Positions 10,288 to 22,401 of a stretch of DNA of 64,000 nt are shown piece after piece. Source of the stretch: Larix kaempferi. Lineage: Eukaryota; Streptophyta; Pinopsida; Pinales; Pinaceae. The position numbers and the translations under genes are program-made. A model generated the notes under the pieces. It ran no database searches and had not been told where the DNA came from. It saw nothing but the letters and a program-made list of their open reading frames with translations. The first letter of the stretch is position 1, and every line of letters begins with the position of its first letter. Location: contig BSBM01000440.1 in assembly GCA_027924585.1 (NCBI GenBank), forward strand, positions 9,356,001 through 9,420,000, in the 5' to 3' direction.

Positions 10288-13200
10288 TGTAACATACCCC
10301 TTTTTGCTGAAAAACATTTTATGTTGGAAACATTATCTTAACTTTTATTGTAAAGTTTTGTATTGGACAAGTGTCCAAGGATGGCTGTAATTTGCACAAA
10401 ATTTTTAATATTAAATAAATTAAATAGGAGACAAACACCTAAGAAGACCGTTGAAATAGTGTTTACTGACCCTCTAGGTGGAATGGAATTGGGGGTAGAA
10501 GGAAATGGAGAAATGGTAGCTTCATGAGCTAAGTAACTAGTTGTTGGTATGGGACAACTCCCTTGAATTGTGGTCATGGTGCCCTGAAAAATGGTACTGG
10601 AGCTTGAGGCTCATTTATTGAAAACTGACCACTAAATACCTAGGCAATCTTTTTAAGAGCCATCGAATTTTGGACTGAGGTTCATCACTTTTCCTCCTGA
10701 GGAAATTTACCTTGGGGTTCTGTTGCTTGCACCCAAGAGATTTGATGAGGGGATATGCTAGTTTTTTATCATGGTGTAAGTTTGCCTATTTTACTGTTGA
10801 GTGCAGAGTTATACTGCTGAGTGCAGAGTCCTAAAAGCTGAGGAGCAAGTCTTAATAGTTTGTTGCCTGTACAATTTCTGAGTGCCTTGCTTCTACACAG
10901 AGTCTTCTACCTAGTGGTTAAGTGAATAGGATCAAGGGTCCAAAGGAGGCAAGTATATTGGTTGCTTCTTCTGGAAAAGGTTGGGAGGAACATGCCTCCT
11001 TGGGTGTTTGTCCACCCTATCTATAGTTACAGGTTCTACTTGTCATTTCAGTCTCTAAGTAGATAACTTACTTTATGTAAATTGTTAATTTAGTATTCTT
11101 TAGCTAAGTAATGATAATGCAGAAGTATAAGTGTGATTTTGGTCTGTTTAGGATTTTGTAAACTGTTGAATAGATTTATGAATTGATAAAATGCCTCCAC
11201 TGTATTTTTCCCCATACTGGTTTCTGTATAGTACTCTAGTACAAAGAGGAAGAATTAGAATCATATGAATGATATGAATGAGTATGATGAATAAAAGAAC
11301 TAACTTTGTCACTTCCCTTAAAGATTTCTTTTATGTTATTTTATTCTTTTAAAACCTTTCTCCTATTTGTTATATTCTGTTAATTTAATCTCAGAAAATG
11401 TAACAACATTTCATATTCCAGGCATGGTAATATTTCTTTTACATAGCAATAGAAGTAAACATTTCCTCCCTATAAGAAATCTAGGGTTTTCACTTTAGGT
11501 CCTTTATTTCTTTAGTTTTATAATTTCATTTCATTTCCTTCTTCATCATTCATGAAGTATGATAGTTGCAAAACAAACATTACTAATTAAACATAATTGA
11601 TACCAAGTAGGTATATCTTTAAATAGATTCTTATACATTGCAAACAATAGCATTGCTGTATCGTACACAGTATTCATATCTTTTATTTTAACTTAATTAT
11701 CAAATTGTAGTTATAAATTCTAAACATTTCTTTTGATAGAATAAAAACCCTAAGGTTCCAACCCTAGTTTCTTCATCATAACACTTAGAATTTCTACAAC
11801 ACTTATCAAACCAAATAATTAAAAAACAGAGTTCAACCTTTTTGAAAACACTTTCTTAAATAACGAACTACAGGTTCGGAACTATAGGAAGAATCCAAAT
11901 AAGCTTGGGTTCGAGACAGGCCCATATCAACTCTATGGCCAAACCCTTACAAATGAAAGATTAACTCAGATATTAGCAGGTTTCCAATAGATTAAGGATG
12001 CACGTTCAACATCGTAAAATATAGTCACAAAAACAATTATCTCATACATTGTTTAAACTAAACAAAGGAATATCTTGGCATCAACTTTAGACAGAAGTAT
12101 TACTTTCCTATCGTAAACATTATCTGCAACAAAACCATCTAAATACACGAAGCAAGATTTCTATTTTCAAGTTCGATCTTTCAAAATTTCCCAAGTCACC
12201 TCCTAAACCGAATAGGTTAGGGTTTCAAAGTTTAAAAATGAAACATTTAGTTTAGGCTCTCAGCCATTACCAAAAATGATGACATTGACATCAATTAACA
12301 CAGAGCATTGTTTTCATACATTATATAAAAACCACAAGCTGAACTCTTTATAATTATTCAAAAGTCGAGGGTTAAACCCTGGTAAACAAGTATTACATTT
12401 CAACATACAATAAAACTGTAGAATACATTATAAGGCTAGGTCTAGGATTCCATCCTCCCTACGTTTACTTTACAGAATGTAAGCATTGCAACAGTGACCA
12501 TATCTTCAGAAATTGAAAGGCTTCATCCATTTCAAACACAACCAACAATTGTCAGGATAACCCACAAGGGAAACCACAAAGACTTACCACTTACATGCAA
12601 TAGTTCCCACTTAACTGGAGCTTAGAACACTGTAGATGACAGAACCTACGACAAAAAATGAAGAAGGTCAAATCTTATCCCAAATCTAAACAAACTACTG
12701 ACGATTGCAACCATACGAAAATTACAGGTAACACATTACGTTGAAGATTATAACCGAGGGTTGAAAAGGATAGCATCTACAACTAGTTTGAAATCCAAAG
12801 ACACTCGCACTTCATTTGATGAATACAGTTAACACATGTACAGAAGTGAATCGACTCCTTAAACCCCAAAGACTATCAACCCTTCCTTGTGAATCATGGT
12901 ATTGAACACAAGGAAGAAGTCTTCCTGAACTAGCTTCGAAGACAAACACCACTGCAACCGGCGTGATTCTTTCTAAGACTTTCGAATACCAAAAACTTGT
13001 TGTAAACCTCCACACTAGAGATCAACTCTTAAACCATCAACTAGTGACAGAAACCACTCTCAGGTCATGGGTTCAAAACAATGGAGGAGCCCTCAAAACC
13101 TACTAACAAACCCCAAGCTTTCGCAGGTCGATCGGCCCCTCCCCACAACCACTCTGTAGCACATTGAATGCCAAAGGAAACAACAATGATGAAAACTTAA

Positions 13201-14762
13201 TGGAGATTAGGGTTATTTCCCAAAGACCGAGAGCATCTCCAAATCAACGGTGGAGATCCTACATCGAAAACCCAATCAACTATTGCATTAAAAACACTTT
13301 AATACACTTTCCATCACACATTCCAGCTCAGAAAGACACCAGGGCGAGGATTGGTATAGCTTTACAAAATCAGTATTGACCTTACCACCTTTCACATGAC
13401 GATGGACATGTAATGTACCACCAAGATCTCCCACGAATGTGGTAGATAGGAGTGTTAATGCCAAGGTTGGATTACGAATGCCTGTCAGCATATATCCACT
13501 ATTTCATTATTACCCTGTCCATATCGTGCGTTGGTTGAATAGTTATGTTACAAGCCTATCAATATATATATACAATAATGTAAGTGATAGTTACATTATG
13601 ATATCAAATCAACTAGACATCATTCGTACGTTTAAAAGGGTCCACGATGGTGATTGTAATTTCATATTATTTCGTATATAGGAACAATGCATAAGCTTTT
13701 AGATATAGGATATGCATAGGACCTTGCATATAGTTCACAACCTTGGTGTTGCTTTGTAAGCATCGAGATTATGTTTAAAGTTCGATTATACTCAAATTTC
13801 ATAGGGTCTCATATCTATACTTTGCTTATAGTTCTTGCACAATAGAAAATGCACAATAGTTGCATATAGTTGATACATTAAATGATTTGTTTGATATTTT
13901 GCATATCTTAGAAAAAACATGGTTATTACATAAAGTTTGATAACCATAGGAAAGAGCATGAAGTACTTAGCTCACAAATTTTAGACTTAGTCAAGTCATC
14001 ATAATAATATTAACATATATATTATGTATGAGTGGGACCATAAGACAATCATAATAATTACGATAAAGTCTTATGGGATTATAATACAATCCCACTATGT
14101 TAAAGATCCTAATCTACTTATCGTGTTCCTAGAAGAAGAAAATCCAATTACCTTGACAATCATTTCAGTAGGTCAAAGTCTATATTTATAATGTATAAAG
14201 TATGAAATAAATAGTATGGGAAATGAGAATAAGTATAGCATACATGCAGTTTAATATAAAAACTAGATTATAACAGAAGAGATCTCACTCTGATACATTT
14301 CAATATTATTTCTCTAAAGCCATTAAGACAGTTGGAGACTACTGAAACTAGTTAGGAACTCTTCTGTCACACTTCGTAAACATTAGAGCTCTTACCTGTA
14401 ATCTGTGAAAAGGAAGGTTCAAATGCTTTACATAAATGCTAAGTAAGCCTCGGGGTACCCTTAGGACCCCTTCATCATCAAAAGAAGAACAATAGTTAGC
14501 ATTTATAAACTTTAAATATTGTTTGAGCATCAATATAAGTAATCTAAGAATACAGCTGGGACAAGGAAACCTTCAATGGAATCTTAATGTAGATTTTAAT
14601 TTCATTTCAAAACAAGATGACAAACAATACATTGTATGATAGTTACAAACATTTATTCCAGCATGACGACATAGAAGCATTAATTATAATTCCGCATAGC
14701 TAGTACATGCATTAAATGTTATATTGAAAATTTAAAATTTTGTGAATTTTAGGGGTGTTACA
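10288..14762 (+). repeat. Gypsy-1 3' LTR, about 4475 bp
   Basis: The start TGTAACATACCCC and the end AGGGGTGTTACA (14751-14762) are imperfect inverted repeats with TG and CA tips. Between them I see no coding domain and no second set of boundaries; open frames here are short and unlike any family. A 4-5 kb LTR is long but known for Del/Tekay chromoviruses. The 5' partner is outside the window, so the extent rests on the termini alone. An unnoticed insertion inside it cannot be excluded. Confidence 0.72.
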
Positions 14763-14763
14763 A

Positions 14764-15290
14764 TGAACTAATACTTTAAGGGCCTCCTCTTATGTCCGAT
14801 ATGGAGGCTATAAAACATTTTAAACTCGTCCTTCATTAGGAGTCTCAAGCTACAAAACAAATTGTAGTTCCTTTGTGTCAACATTTGAACAATCTTCCAA
14901 AGAAGGAAGAGAAAACAAGTGCATTAAAAAGAGGAAAAATGAGGTCAAACTTATCCTTCATGATGATTTTCGAATACACCAATCATTGGTCTTGTTACAT
15001 AAGTACAATCATGAGTTTTCAAACTTTGAAAGATTGGGTTACAAGTATATGGGTGTCAATTATGGGCTGTATGCCAAAGTTCTACACTCTATCTTGTGGA
15101 TGGTTGGATTTCTTGTTTCACATCCAAAAGGATTCACATATTAGGTTCTTCATGGGAATTGGATGTGGGGAAGCTCTCCACTAACTCTCAAGCGATGGAG
15201 CCATTTTTTGCATGTCCAACATGAGAAATGTGTGGGTGCACAAAGTTTTCCCCAAAAGTATTGCAACAGGACCGCGCTAGTGGGGATAAA
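14764..15290 (+). pseudogene. Possible DUF4283-like remnant
   Basis: Two overlapping forward frames together read a region with LPKKEEKTSALKRGKM, then NFERLGYKYMGVNYGL, LVSHPKGFTY and, past a stop, HGNWMWGSSPLTLKRWSHF. The last string resembles the DUF4283 core (a Trp-Gly followed by a Leu-x-Leu-x-x-Trp pattern) found in plant LINE-associated and zinc-knuckle proteins. The match is by eye and needs two frame changes, so it is tentative. It starts right after the Gypsy-1 LTR and may be the interrupted target locus. Confidence 0.28.
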
Positions 15291-15439
15291 AGGAAGTGTG
15301 CACACACCTAAGGAAGCTCGCACGCGCCATTAGGTTCGGTACCGAACTGAGGCACGTGCGCATTTTTACCGCATACATGCTCAAAAGCATGCACGCGCCC
15401 CTGTTAAGCTAATTAAAAAAAACAGGGCATGGTTGTTTT

Positions 15440-15680
15440 ATTTCCTACCAACCGACCGAGCCTCACTCACCCATCGCATACGTGGAGCAAGAGACCACAA
15501 TTTTCACCTATTGCACTCAAAAACTCCCTCAATCCATCCACTAAGTGATCATCAAGTGCATTGGTAAGATCCATGTTTTTCGTCATTTTATTGAATTTTG
15601 TTTGTTTATTAAATTTTTAATAATTCCCAAATTAGTAAAATAATAGAGAATTTTTCAATTGCAGAGTCTAAACCTATACA
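15440..15680 (+). promoter_or_regulatory. Candidate 5' UTR with a 101-bp intron
   Basis: A CATTG/GTAAGATCC donor at 15564 and a TCAATTGCAG acceptor ending at 15664 bound a T/A-rich 101-bp intron. The first ATG of the next open frame is at 15681. The upstream part (15440-15563) is C-rich and plausible as a transcribed leader. No TATA box is clear. Support is splice-site quality only. Confidence 0.4.
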
Positions 15681-16712
15681 ATGAATGAACAAAATGTTAA
15701 CATGGAGTCCGATGGAATACGAGAAAACACAAATATTGGAACCAATGAAAACCCTCAACAAAATCAAAATGCCCAAGAAAATCAAAACCCCCCAAAATAT
15801 TTCAACCAAGATGACTTCAACCATTATGTAAATAAAATGAGAGTGCACACTCGAGAACTAAGAAACACTGGGGAACCATCTCAAGTGTCCCTTGCCACCA
15901 CAATTGAGAGCTCAATTGACTCCCTCATCCATGCACATCGCCAATTGAATGACATGCCTGAGTATAGAGCTAGGATGTAGGAGTATTATTCCACAGGCAT
16001 TTCCAAGGAGGAAATAAAAGAATTGAATATTACAAAGGCCCAATTATACAGTATGTTCACTGATCCAAGAACACAACAACCACTGGACAATAGAAATCCA
16101 CGTGTCTGCATGGATTGGTGTCATTTCCAACCATGGAGGGACAATTGGATGCACAGGTCGTTCATGGTTTACGATAAAACTCCCTGCAATAATAGGGAGG
16201 TTCCACAGTACTTCCTTCGACAATCGTGGGCTGAGTTTGTGCTTGGTTTACATTTCAACTATTTTGACATAACCAAGTTCCAGGGTGTTGGGCGTGGCTC
16301 TTCCCAAGATCGACCTGCTACTAGGAGGAACCCACTAAAAGGGCCACCAGCTCTTAGGCGCGAGCCCAACCCCCCTCCCCATCCACCTCAGTTACCCCAC
16401 AAACTTGATCAGATCGAGGGGGCGATGAGGAGTGTTGCACATGGAATCCTTAGACACACCTCCTTTGTAGCAACGACTAAGTGGAGAGACAGGTTGACCC
16501 TTATAGAGACTCAGGTGCAGGGCTTTCACGAAAGAGTCAGGATAGACTTGTGGTTGGTGGTAGCCATGCTGGGCCTTCTAGTTCGACGGGGACAATGCCA
16601 CATCTTTGTCCCCATTGCGGGCACACTTTCCCTGGCCTGGTCGAGGGTTTCTATATGGAGTAGGTTAGCATCCTTTTTAATGTGTTTTCAATCATCACTT
16701 TATAATTTGTAA
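15681..16712 (+). pseudogene. Unknown protein, N-terminal part; broken
   Basis: The ATG at 15681 opens a 99-codon frame rich in Asn and Gln (IGTNENPQQNQNAQENQNP), followed by FNQDDFNHYVNKMRVHTREL. A TAG at 15978-15980 interrupts it, but the same frame continues (EYYSTGISKEEIKELNITK, VCMDWCHFQPWRDNWMHRSF, VPQYFLRQSWAEFVLGL) and then turns Pro-rich. Near 16480 another frame looks more coding and holds CPHCGHTFPGL, a possible half zinc finger. I do not recognise the family. The composition and splice signals suggest a once-real gene, perhaps an accessory gene of a DNA transposon. Confidence 0.4.
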
Positions 16713-16837
16713 AGTAATTTTAAAGTATTTGTGTTTGACTTAAAATATTATTTCATTGTACAGTTATTTAGAGCTGAGACGTCATCATGGGAGAACGTAG
16801 GATCTCCCAACCTGAACGCAGCAATGGCAGCAACAAC

Positions 16838-18438
16838 GTAAATTATGGCACCTCACACAGAGGTATTTTCAGTACCTCACACAATATTGTTATTACTTGG
16901 GTGATTCCATGAATGTGCTTCACATTTGTTGGCAAGTTTGGCGCTAAAACTATGTGCAGCAAACCCTTGATTGAGGTATTTTTAAACCCTCGATCGAGGT
17001 TTTAATACCTTGATCGAGGGCTTAAAAATACCTCCATCAAGGGCTAAAAAATAACTCGATCGAGGGTTTAAAATAGACCTCGATCGAGCTATTGAAACCT
17101 CTATCGAGGGCTTGAAACATTGATTGTCCAACCCATTTCTTGGGATCGTTTCTATTATTTTGTTCACACAGACAAACCCTTGATCAAGGGCTTGAAGGTA
17201 CCTCGATCGATGGTTTCACATAAATATTGATCGAGGTCTCTTCAAGCCCTCAATTGAGGTAATTTAAAAACATTGATCAAGCTAATAGCTTGATCGAGGG
17301 CCTTAAAAACAGGCCCATGGTCCTTTTCTTTGCAGAAAGAAAATTTTGAGTGACTTTCAGGGGCTTAAACTATGTCATTAAATGCACATTAATGGGAGGA
17401 CTTGATACCATTGGATTCATCAACGAATCCTCTATCCATGGACATATAATTTAAGAGTTTTTATCTTCATATGTCATTCTTTTTTAAATTTTTGCGAAAG
17501 CACCCTGAGAAACCTTGTCGACAACTTCGAATGAGCTCAAAGATAAATCATCAACATTCAAAACACACATCCAAAAAAATTTGAAAAAATATACAAGCGC
17601 TATATCAATACTTCCTCTTCAAGAGGGTATTTTTAGTTTTACAATTATGTAAACAATCAAAATATTTGGCACACACACGCACATGTGTGCAAAATGCGAC
17701 TGAAATATTTACTGGTTAGCTTTGAAAAATAATAATAAATAAAAAATTTCGAGAAAAAATAAAAGAAAAATATGTACGCACTAGTGCATTATGTCTAGAT
17801 CATGTTGACATATTTCATTTTTTTAAATTATTAATTTAATATTAAATTATTTTGCACACACACAAGCCACTTGTTAATTGCTCTTCAAAATTTTAAGGAT
17901 GCACATTTCATTAAATGAAAATTTGACACAATAAATGACATTGATATATTTTTAAAAAAAATCACTGGAAAGCCAACATAATTCTCTACATTTCGTTTTT
18001 AACTGCATGTCGAAATTCATATGGAAAATATGAGTTTTCAGGGCTTCAATTTAATACATGGGTAAAATTTCTATTTTTCATCGCCATATTTGGCCAAAAA
18101 GAGTTACCCATTTTCATGGAATCACCCACTATGGCATTTCTATTATTTATGTATTTATATTTATGACATACACAATGATAGTTCGTACAATATTTTTGAA
18201 TATTTTGATTTCCTAAATAATTACTTGTTTAATATGTTCATAACGTGCATGCGTTTTGGTGTTCACACGTATGCCTAGACTACAATGATCATCCATATCC
18301 GCCAAGGATCGATAGATCACCATATACACAAGTACAATGTGTAGTTAGAAGCATGCTTTTAATTTCAATTTTTATGACTTACTATGGTTTAATTTTATTT
18401 TTGTTTACTAAACTATGATATTACAAATGTGTATGCAG
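16838..18438. other. Non-coding interval with CTCGATCGAG-type motifs
   Basis: This gap between candidate exons is AT-rich, with no recognisable protein. Its notable content is the palindromic motif cluster at 16970-17310, listed separately. From 17450 to 18438 I see only simple AT-rich sequence. Confidence 0.5.
16970..17310. repeat. Cluster of about 13 palindromic CTCGATCGAG-like motifs
   Basis: Within 340 bp I count about 13 copies or near-copies of the self-complementary CCTCGATCGAGG or CTTGATCAAG type, for example near 16988, 17054, 17077, 17173 and 17198. Spacing is irregular (about 15-60 bp) and often followed by GCTTAAAA or GTTTAAAA. The elements read the same on both strands. Confidence 0.85.
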
Positions 18439-19086
18439 GGGCCACCAACAATTGTAGGTGACACAGTTCCCCGTCCCCACTTTAGTCCCATGTTTCCACT
18501 CTCTCCCATGAGTCGCCCCCCTCGCTTCCATCCATACCCTCCCTCCATCCACCCCCTCCCTTCCATCCATCCTCCCTTCTCCATCCATACTCCTTCCTCC
18601 ATCCATCGTCCCCCATTCGTCCACGCCCCCCCGTATATACACACTCCCCCACTCATACATGCCTCCCCATCTATCCATCTTCCCCCATTCGTCCACGCCC
18701 TCCCTTCCATCCTTATTCCCCCTTTCGTCCACAACCTCCCTTCTATCCATCCTCCTCCCTCTATCCGGGACCACCCTCCCATTCACCATCCCTCAACATC
18801 CTCACTAGAACTTTTGGGTTGGCACCCCCTATCGTACAACTGGTAGGGGTTCATCGTCAATGACATCCTCTTCCACCCAATACCACCATATCTTCTCCAG
18901 TTCCCGCCATTATTGTGGCATCTACTCTTCCAGTATCCTCGCGTGTATCTACAGTGGCTGCACCCGTAGTTGCTGCAACTACATCTGTGCCCCCCCCCCA
19001 TGACTGCATCAGAGCAGGTTGTCCAACCAACTGCTCCACCTTCTATCCCTGAAGCCCAGTCATGTCCATTATCGGAGGTGTTCATG
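18439..19086 (+). pseudogene. Proline-rich exon of the unknown gene; frameshifted
   Basis: Preceded by a good acceptor (TGTATGCAG), it opens with GPPTIVGDTV and then a degenerate repeat built on PPSIH, PPFVH and HTPPLIH until a stop at 18844-18846. Downstream, other frames carry on the low-complexity coding style (TTISSPVPAIIVASTLPVSS, VSTVAAPVVAATTSV). A run of ten C at 18990-18999 shifts frame before MTASEQVVQPTAPP. The exon ends PLSEVFM at a GTGAGA donor (19087). The C run could be a sequencing error or a real indel. Function is unknown; a disordered, proline-rich protein. Confidence 0.4.
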
Positions 19087-19187
19087 GTGAGAATCAAGTT
19101 AATTTATGAAAATATTTTGATGCATTAACGAAAATTAATTTAAGAAATTATTGTTTTTCAATGAAATGATTGTCGTAAATGTTGTAG

Positions 19188-19253
19188 GATGGAATTGATG
19201 AGAGGCTCGGCATATCTAGGACACCTGCCTCATGTCTCCCACTCGCATCAGCG
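19188..19253 (+). pseudogene. 22-codon internal exon of the unknown gene
   Basis: A TTGTAG acceptor and a GCG/GTGATT donor flank exactly 66 bp that read DGIDERLGISRTPASCLPLA. Both introns around it are about 100 bp (19087-19187 and 19254-19350), and all three junctions are phase 0, which is unlikely by chance and is the best evidence for a spliced gene here. Confidence 0.5.
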
Positions 19254-19350
19254 GTGATTTATTTAAGATTTGAATTCTACATTTGTTTTATAAATATGGT
19301 AAATGTTACAAATGCTTGAAAATGATGGTATCTTATATCATTTGTTTCAG

Positions 19351-19470
19351 AGCCTGGAGAGACGGTCTACTCCTAGATGGAAGAAGACCCGAGATACCAG
19401 TAGCTCCAAGAAGAGGAAGATCGATTTTGGAGATACGCCTGGAAGTGGCGGGGGTGGTTTCAATGCTTGA
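19351..19470 (+). pseudogene. Last exon of the unknown gene, with a basic nuclear-signal-like motif
   Basis: After a TTTGTTTCAG acceptor it reads SLERRSTPRWKKTRDTSSSK, then KKRKIDFGDTPGSGGGG and a TGA at 19468-19470. SSSKKRKID is a classic-looking nuclear localisation signal. The protein would therefore be nuclear if made. Family not recognised. Confidence 0.5.
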
Positions 19471-19519
19471 CACACCATGTTATGTACATTAGCCATGATG
19501 TGGCACTTTTGGGCACTAG

Positions 19520-19680
19520 ATTCCATGTACTTGGTATCTACGGCACGAGTTGCCATGTATTTTGGATCTATGGCATGAGTTGCCGGATTTTGTATAGGGA
19601 ACGAGTTTCCATGTATTTTGGATCTATGACACGAGTTGCTGGATTTTGTATAGGGCACGAGTTTCCATAGTATGTACATT
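19520..19680 (+). repeat. 56-bp tandem repeat, about 2.5 copies
   Basis: CCATGTATTTTGGATCTATG starts at 19553 and 19609, with a partial copy before. The units alternate GGCATGAGTTGCC and GGGAACGAGTTTCC-like halves. It lies just after the last exon of the unknown gene, probably in its 3' UTR or flank. Confidence 0.85.
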
Positions 19681-20074
19681 GGGAACCATGTTCCGCTATT
19701 TTCCCGATTATTTATATGTTTGTTTGAGTTTGTAGACTATAAAAAATTTCATTGTACAATAAATTTCAAACCATTGAGAGGATGAACATACACCATGCAC
19801 CCCAAATCTCATGAGGCACCCCAAACATGTTGTAAACACTTTCAGAATAACCAAAAAGTATACTCTCCCCTTTACAAGGAAATGTTTTATACCAACACTT
19901 ATCAAATCCCTTTCCAACTCGGCCAAATCAATTATCTGCAATAAATAGTAGTTATGGTCCTATACTCAACCACGATAATTTGCAACAAAATTTTCAACCA
20001 AGCCATAGAAAAATTTCAATCATCTAATAAATAATTAGGTTTCTAAAGTAGGTTTTTGGTGCTAGGTACAATGT

Positions 20075-20201
20075 TTTTCTAGTTGTATGCACCCTTTCCA
20101 TATAGATGAGAAACTATGCATATATGTGTGTAATGATTTGGATTCAAATGTATGCACATGAATATATATGTACAATGAAAATGATTTAATTTTTATATGT
20201 A
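20075..20201 (+). repeat. Left half of the long CAT-rich repeat, split by Gypsy-2
   Basis: The stretch from TAGTTGTATGCACCC to ATATGTA matches 46667-46818, apart from a roughly 34-bp block missing here. It ends with ATGTA (20197-20201), the target-site duplication of Gypsy-2. The other half of the unit resumes at 46196. Confidence 0.9.
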
Positions 20202-21812
20202 TGTTGGGCTTGGCCCAAGTGGGGCATTTTTGGGCAAGTCAAGTTTTGGAACTACAGACTTAAGCATAGTTCAGTTGAAGACTTTTTGAACAAGTCAGTT
20301 TTGGGAAGCTGCAAAATTGAGCGCAGCGCAGCATCGGAAGAGCCGCAAAGTCTAGCGTTGCGAAGGAGTACAATGCTGCGATGAGATGGTCTATGGAGAT
20401 CCAAAAAGGTAGAATATGGGAAGGAAGAAAGCATAAATTCTGATTAGACCATCGACTATCTATTTTTGGTAAATATTCTCCATGATTACCAAGTGACGGG
20501 TAAGGAGCAAAGTGGAGGAAAGCGACCGGTCGCACAAGCAAGGAACCACTACATGAATCGACTGTATAAGGTCGTTAGAGAAGGAATGACTGGGTGAAAG
20601 CGACCTGTTGGCATGCACGCGACAGGCGGGATGAAAGCGATGTGACCACACGTAGAGGATGGCCACGATGGAAGATTCTCTACTAGAAGCCAATAGTCTG
20701 GTTAAGGGAAAACTGCGACAGTTTTGGGAAACCTTAGGGTTTTTTCCTGCATATTGTAAAGACATGACCTACGGGCATGATCTATAAATAGGCACCATTT
20801 TGTAAGGGAAAGGGTTGTTAATCCCTCGTGTTGTTGTTGATGCTTAGTATTGAGAAATCTTCTAAGTATAAAGACTGAATAGTTCTCTATTGAGAGACAC
20901 TTTTGTAAAGGCTCTGCAAGCTGTGTGCGCATAGACCTATTGAGAGATAAGAGAGTTTGCAGCTGAGTGCACAAACTGGAACTATTGTACCCTTCCCAAA
21001 GACTAATACAACAACATCTCCTATGGACGTAGCTCCCATCCTGGGGGTGAACCATGTTAAATGCCTATGTTATGTGATTGTTTACATATTTGCATATGTT
21101 ATTTGCTTACAATGAATGCTTGAGATCTTGCTTATCAGTTTACGTGTTTACTTTTATATGTATTTGCCACGAGGAATGAGATGGGAGTAATATGTTAAGT
21201 TACACATATGTGGATGAATGCTAGATGCTTAAGTATTTCTAAGTCTGAATGAATGTATAAGCCCGTTGTACAAGCATTTAAGTCAATTGAGTTTACACCG
21301 TGTGACTCTATCGAGCGCAACACCGGAAGTGCACAGTAATTTGAGTTCTATCACTTGTATACATCATAAGATCAATAATCTAGGGTAGTTGATGAGTAGG
21401 TGAAACACTAAGTTTTATTTGTTTAAACTGGTTAAGTTCGAAGAGGAAGCGATGTTATCTGTTGCGCTGTCCTATGTTGCGTTATTTTTGAACCACGCAG
21501 TCCATGGATGCGCGAGTTGTATCAAGCGTTCGGGCTTGTAGAAGTGTTAACCATGACAAAGATGATCGTCATGCAGTCCTAAGTTGTAGCGCAGCCTCTC
21601 AGTGTGCTTCCCATAAGATATGTTTAAGCACTCATCAAGCGGTTGTGGAAAGAAGATTTCACTGCCCCCCCATAACTTCACCTCGGGTGAGACCTCAATC
21701 TGCTTGCAGATTGTTGCCGAAAGGGCTGGTGAAAAGGTTTTTTGTTGGTTCCTTGAACTACGAAGAACCTGGGTCTTTATAGAAAACCTCAATACAGTAG
21801 ATTAAGCCAACA
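20202..21812 (+). repeat. Gypsy-2 5' LTR (1611 bp)
   Basis: Paired with 44585-46195 at equal length and nearly collinear. The TATA box TATAAATA at 20783-20790 is 581 bp in, at the same offset as in the 3' copy. By eye divergence is uneven and very roughly 10 percent, making this the oldest insertion of the nest. Confidence 0.96.
20783..20790 (+). promoter_or_regulatory. TATA box in the Gypsy-2 5' LTR
   Basis: TATAAATA lies about 20 bp upstream of the likely transcript start and is conserved at the same offset (45166-45173) in the 3' LTR. Confidence 0.65.
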
Positions 21813-22401
21813 AATGGTTCTGTTGCCGCGCTAAGAATCCATTATGAGTTGCCCGCTTGAAAGAAGTGATGTGTTTAGAAGAAAAGGTTCTGTTGATTAC
21901 ATAAATTTGGAATCCGGACAAGAAAGAAATTTGGGCTTGGTGCAATAAGACAGAAAGAGACTTTGCCAGGAAATAAAATACAGATCCGCATCTATCTGAT
22001 ATAGATTGGTTGAAAAATTATGTGTGGAAAGATATCCACTAGATTTTCTAGGCATCTTTTGGAAACGAGTTGCATGAGTGGTTATCACAGCTTGTAGAGT
22101 GAAAAAATTGTTTCTCGCTAGACATACCGACCGAGTGGACTCTAGATCTCATTGCGAGGCTCAAAGCGACAGATAATCCATTTTCCAGAGCATTCGACTT
22201 TTGGGTTGAAAGTATCCTAGAAGGCTTCGTGATAGAGTTCCCTGTGGACACCTTGAAGTCCTACAACGTAGCTGAAGTAGAGTTTTTCAAAGGTTTCAGA
22301 GGTAAGTACCTAGACAATTTGAGTTTATACATTAAAATGCTTTTAGCTGAAAAAGGTATTTTAAAAAATGCAGTAAATATTTCTAGCAATTTGAATCTGT
22401 A
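21813..22401 (+). other. Gypsy-2 leader with candidate primer-binding site at 21815
   Basis: TGGTTCTGTTGCCGC begins 2 bp after the LTR, the usual distance for a primer-binding site. It is not the tRNA-iMet type seen in the other elements, and I cannot name the tRNA. The remaining leader is non-coding as far as I can see. Confidence 0.5.

Larger units (their letters stand above)
5683..14762 (+). mobile_element. Gypsy-1: Ty3/gypsy element, chromovirus-like, with a very long LTR
   Basis: Domain order is gag, CCHC knuckle, protease, RT, RNase H, integrase, chromodomain-like tail, purine tract, LTR. That is the Ty3/gypsy order. The tail and the multi-kilobase LTR fit the Tekay/Del group of chromoviruses (inference). 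Gag is cut at its 5' side by Copia-1, so the Gypsy-1 5' LTR must lie beyond Copia-1, outside the window. At least three frameshifts and seven or more stops make it inactive. Confidence 0.88.

Noticed and set aside
10338-14533. Short ORFs inside the Gypsy-1 LTR
   Set aside because: All are under 85 codons, with no recognisable motif and within a repeat with LTR ends.
18408-18789. Minus-strand Gly/Trp-rich ORFs opposite the proline-rich exon
   Set aside because: They are the mirror of the CCATCC-type repeat on the plus strand, where splice sites support the direction.
20260-21055. Minus-strand ORFs in the Gypsy-2 LTRs (repeated at 44617-45148)
   Set aside because: They occur in both LTR copies with no domain; chance frames in a non-coding repeat.
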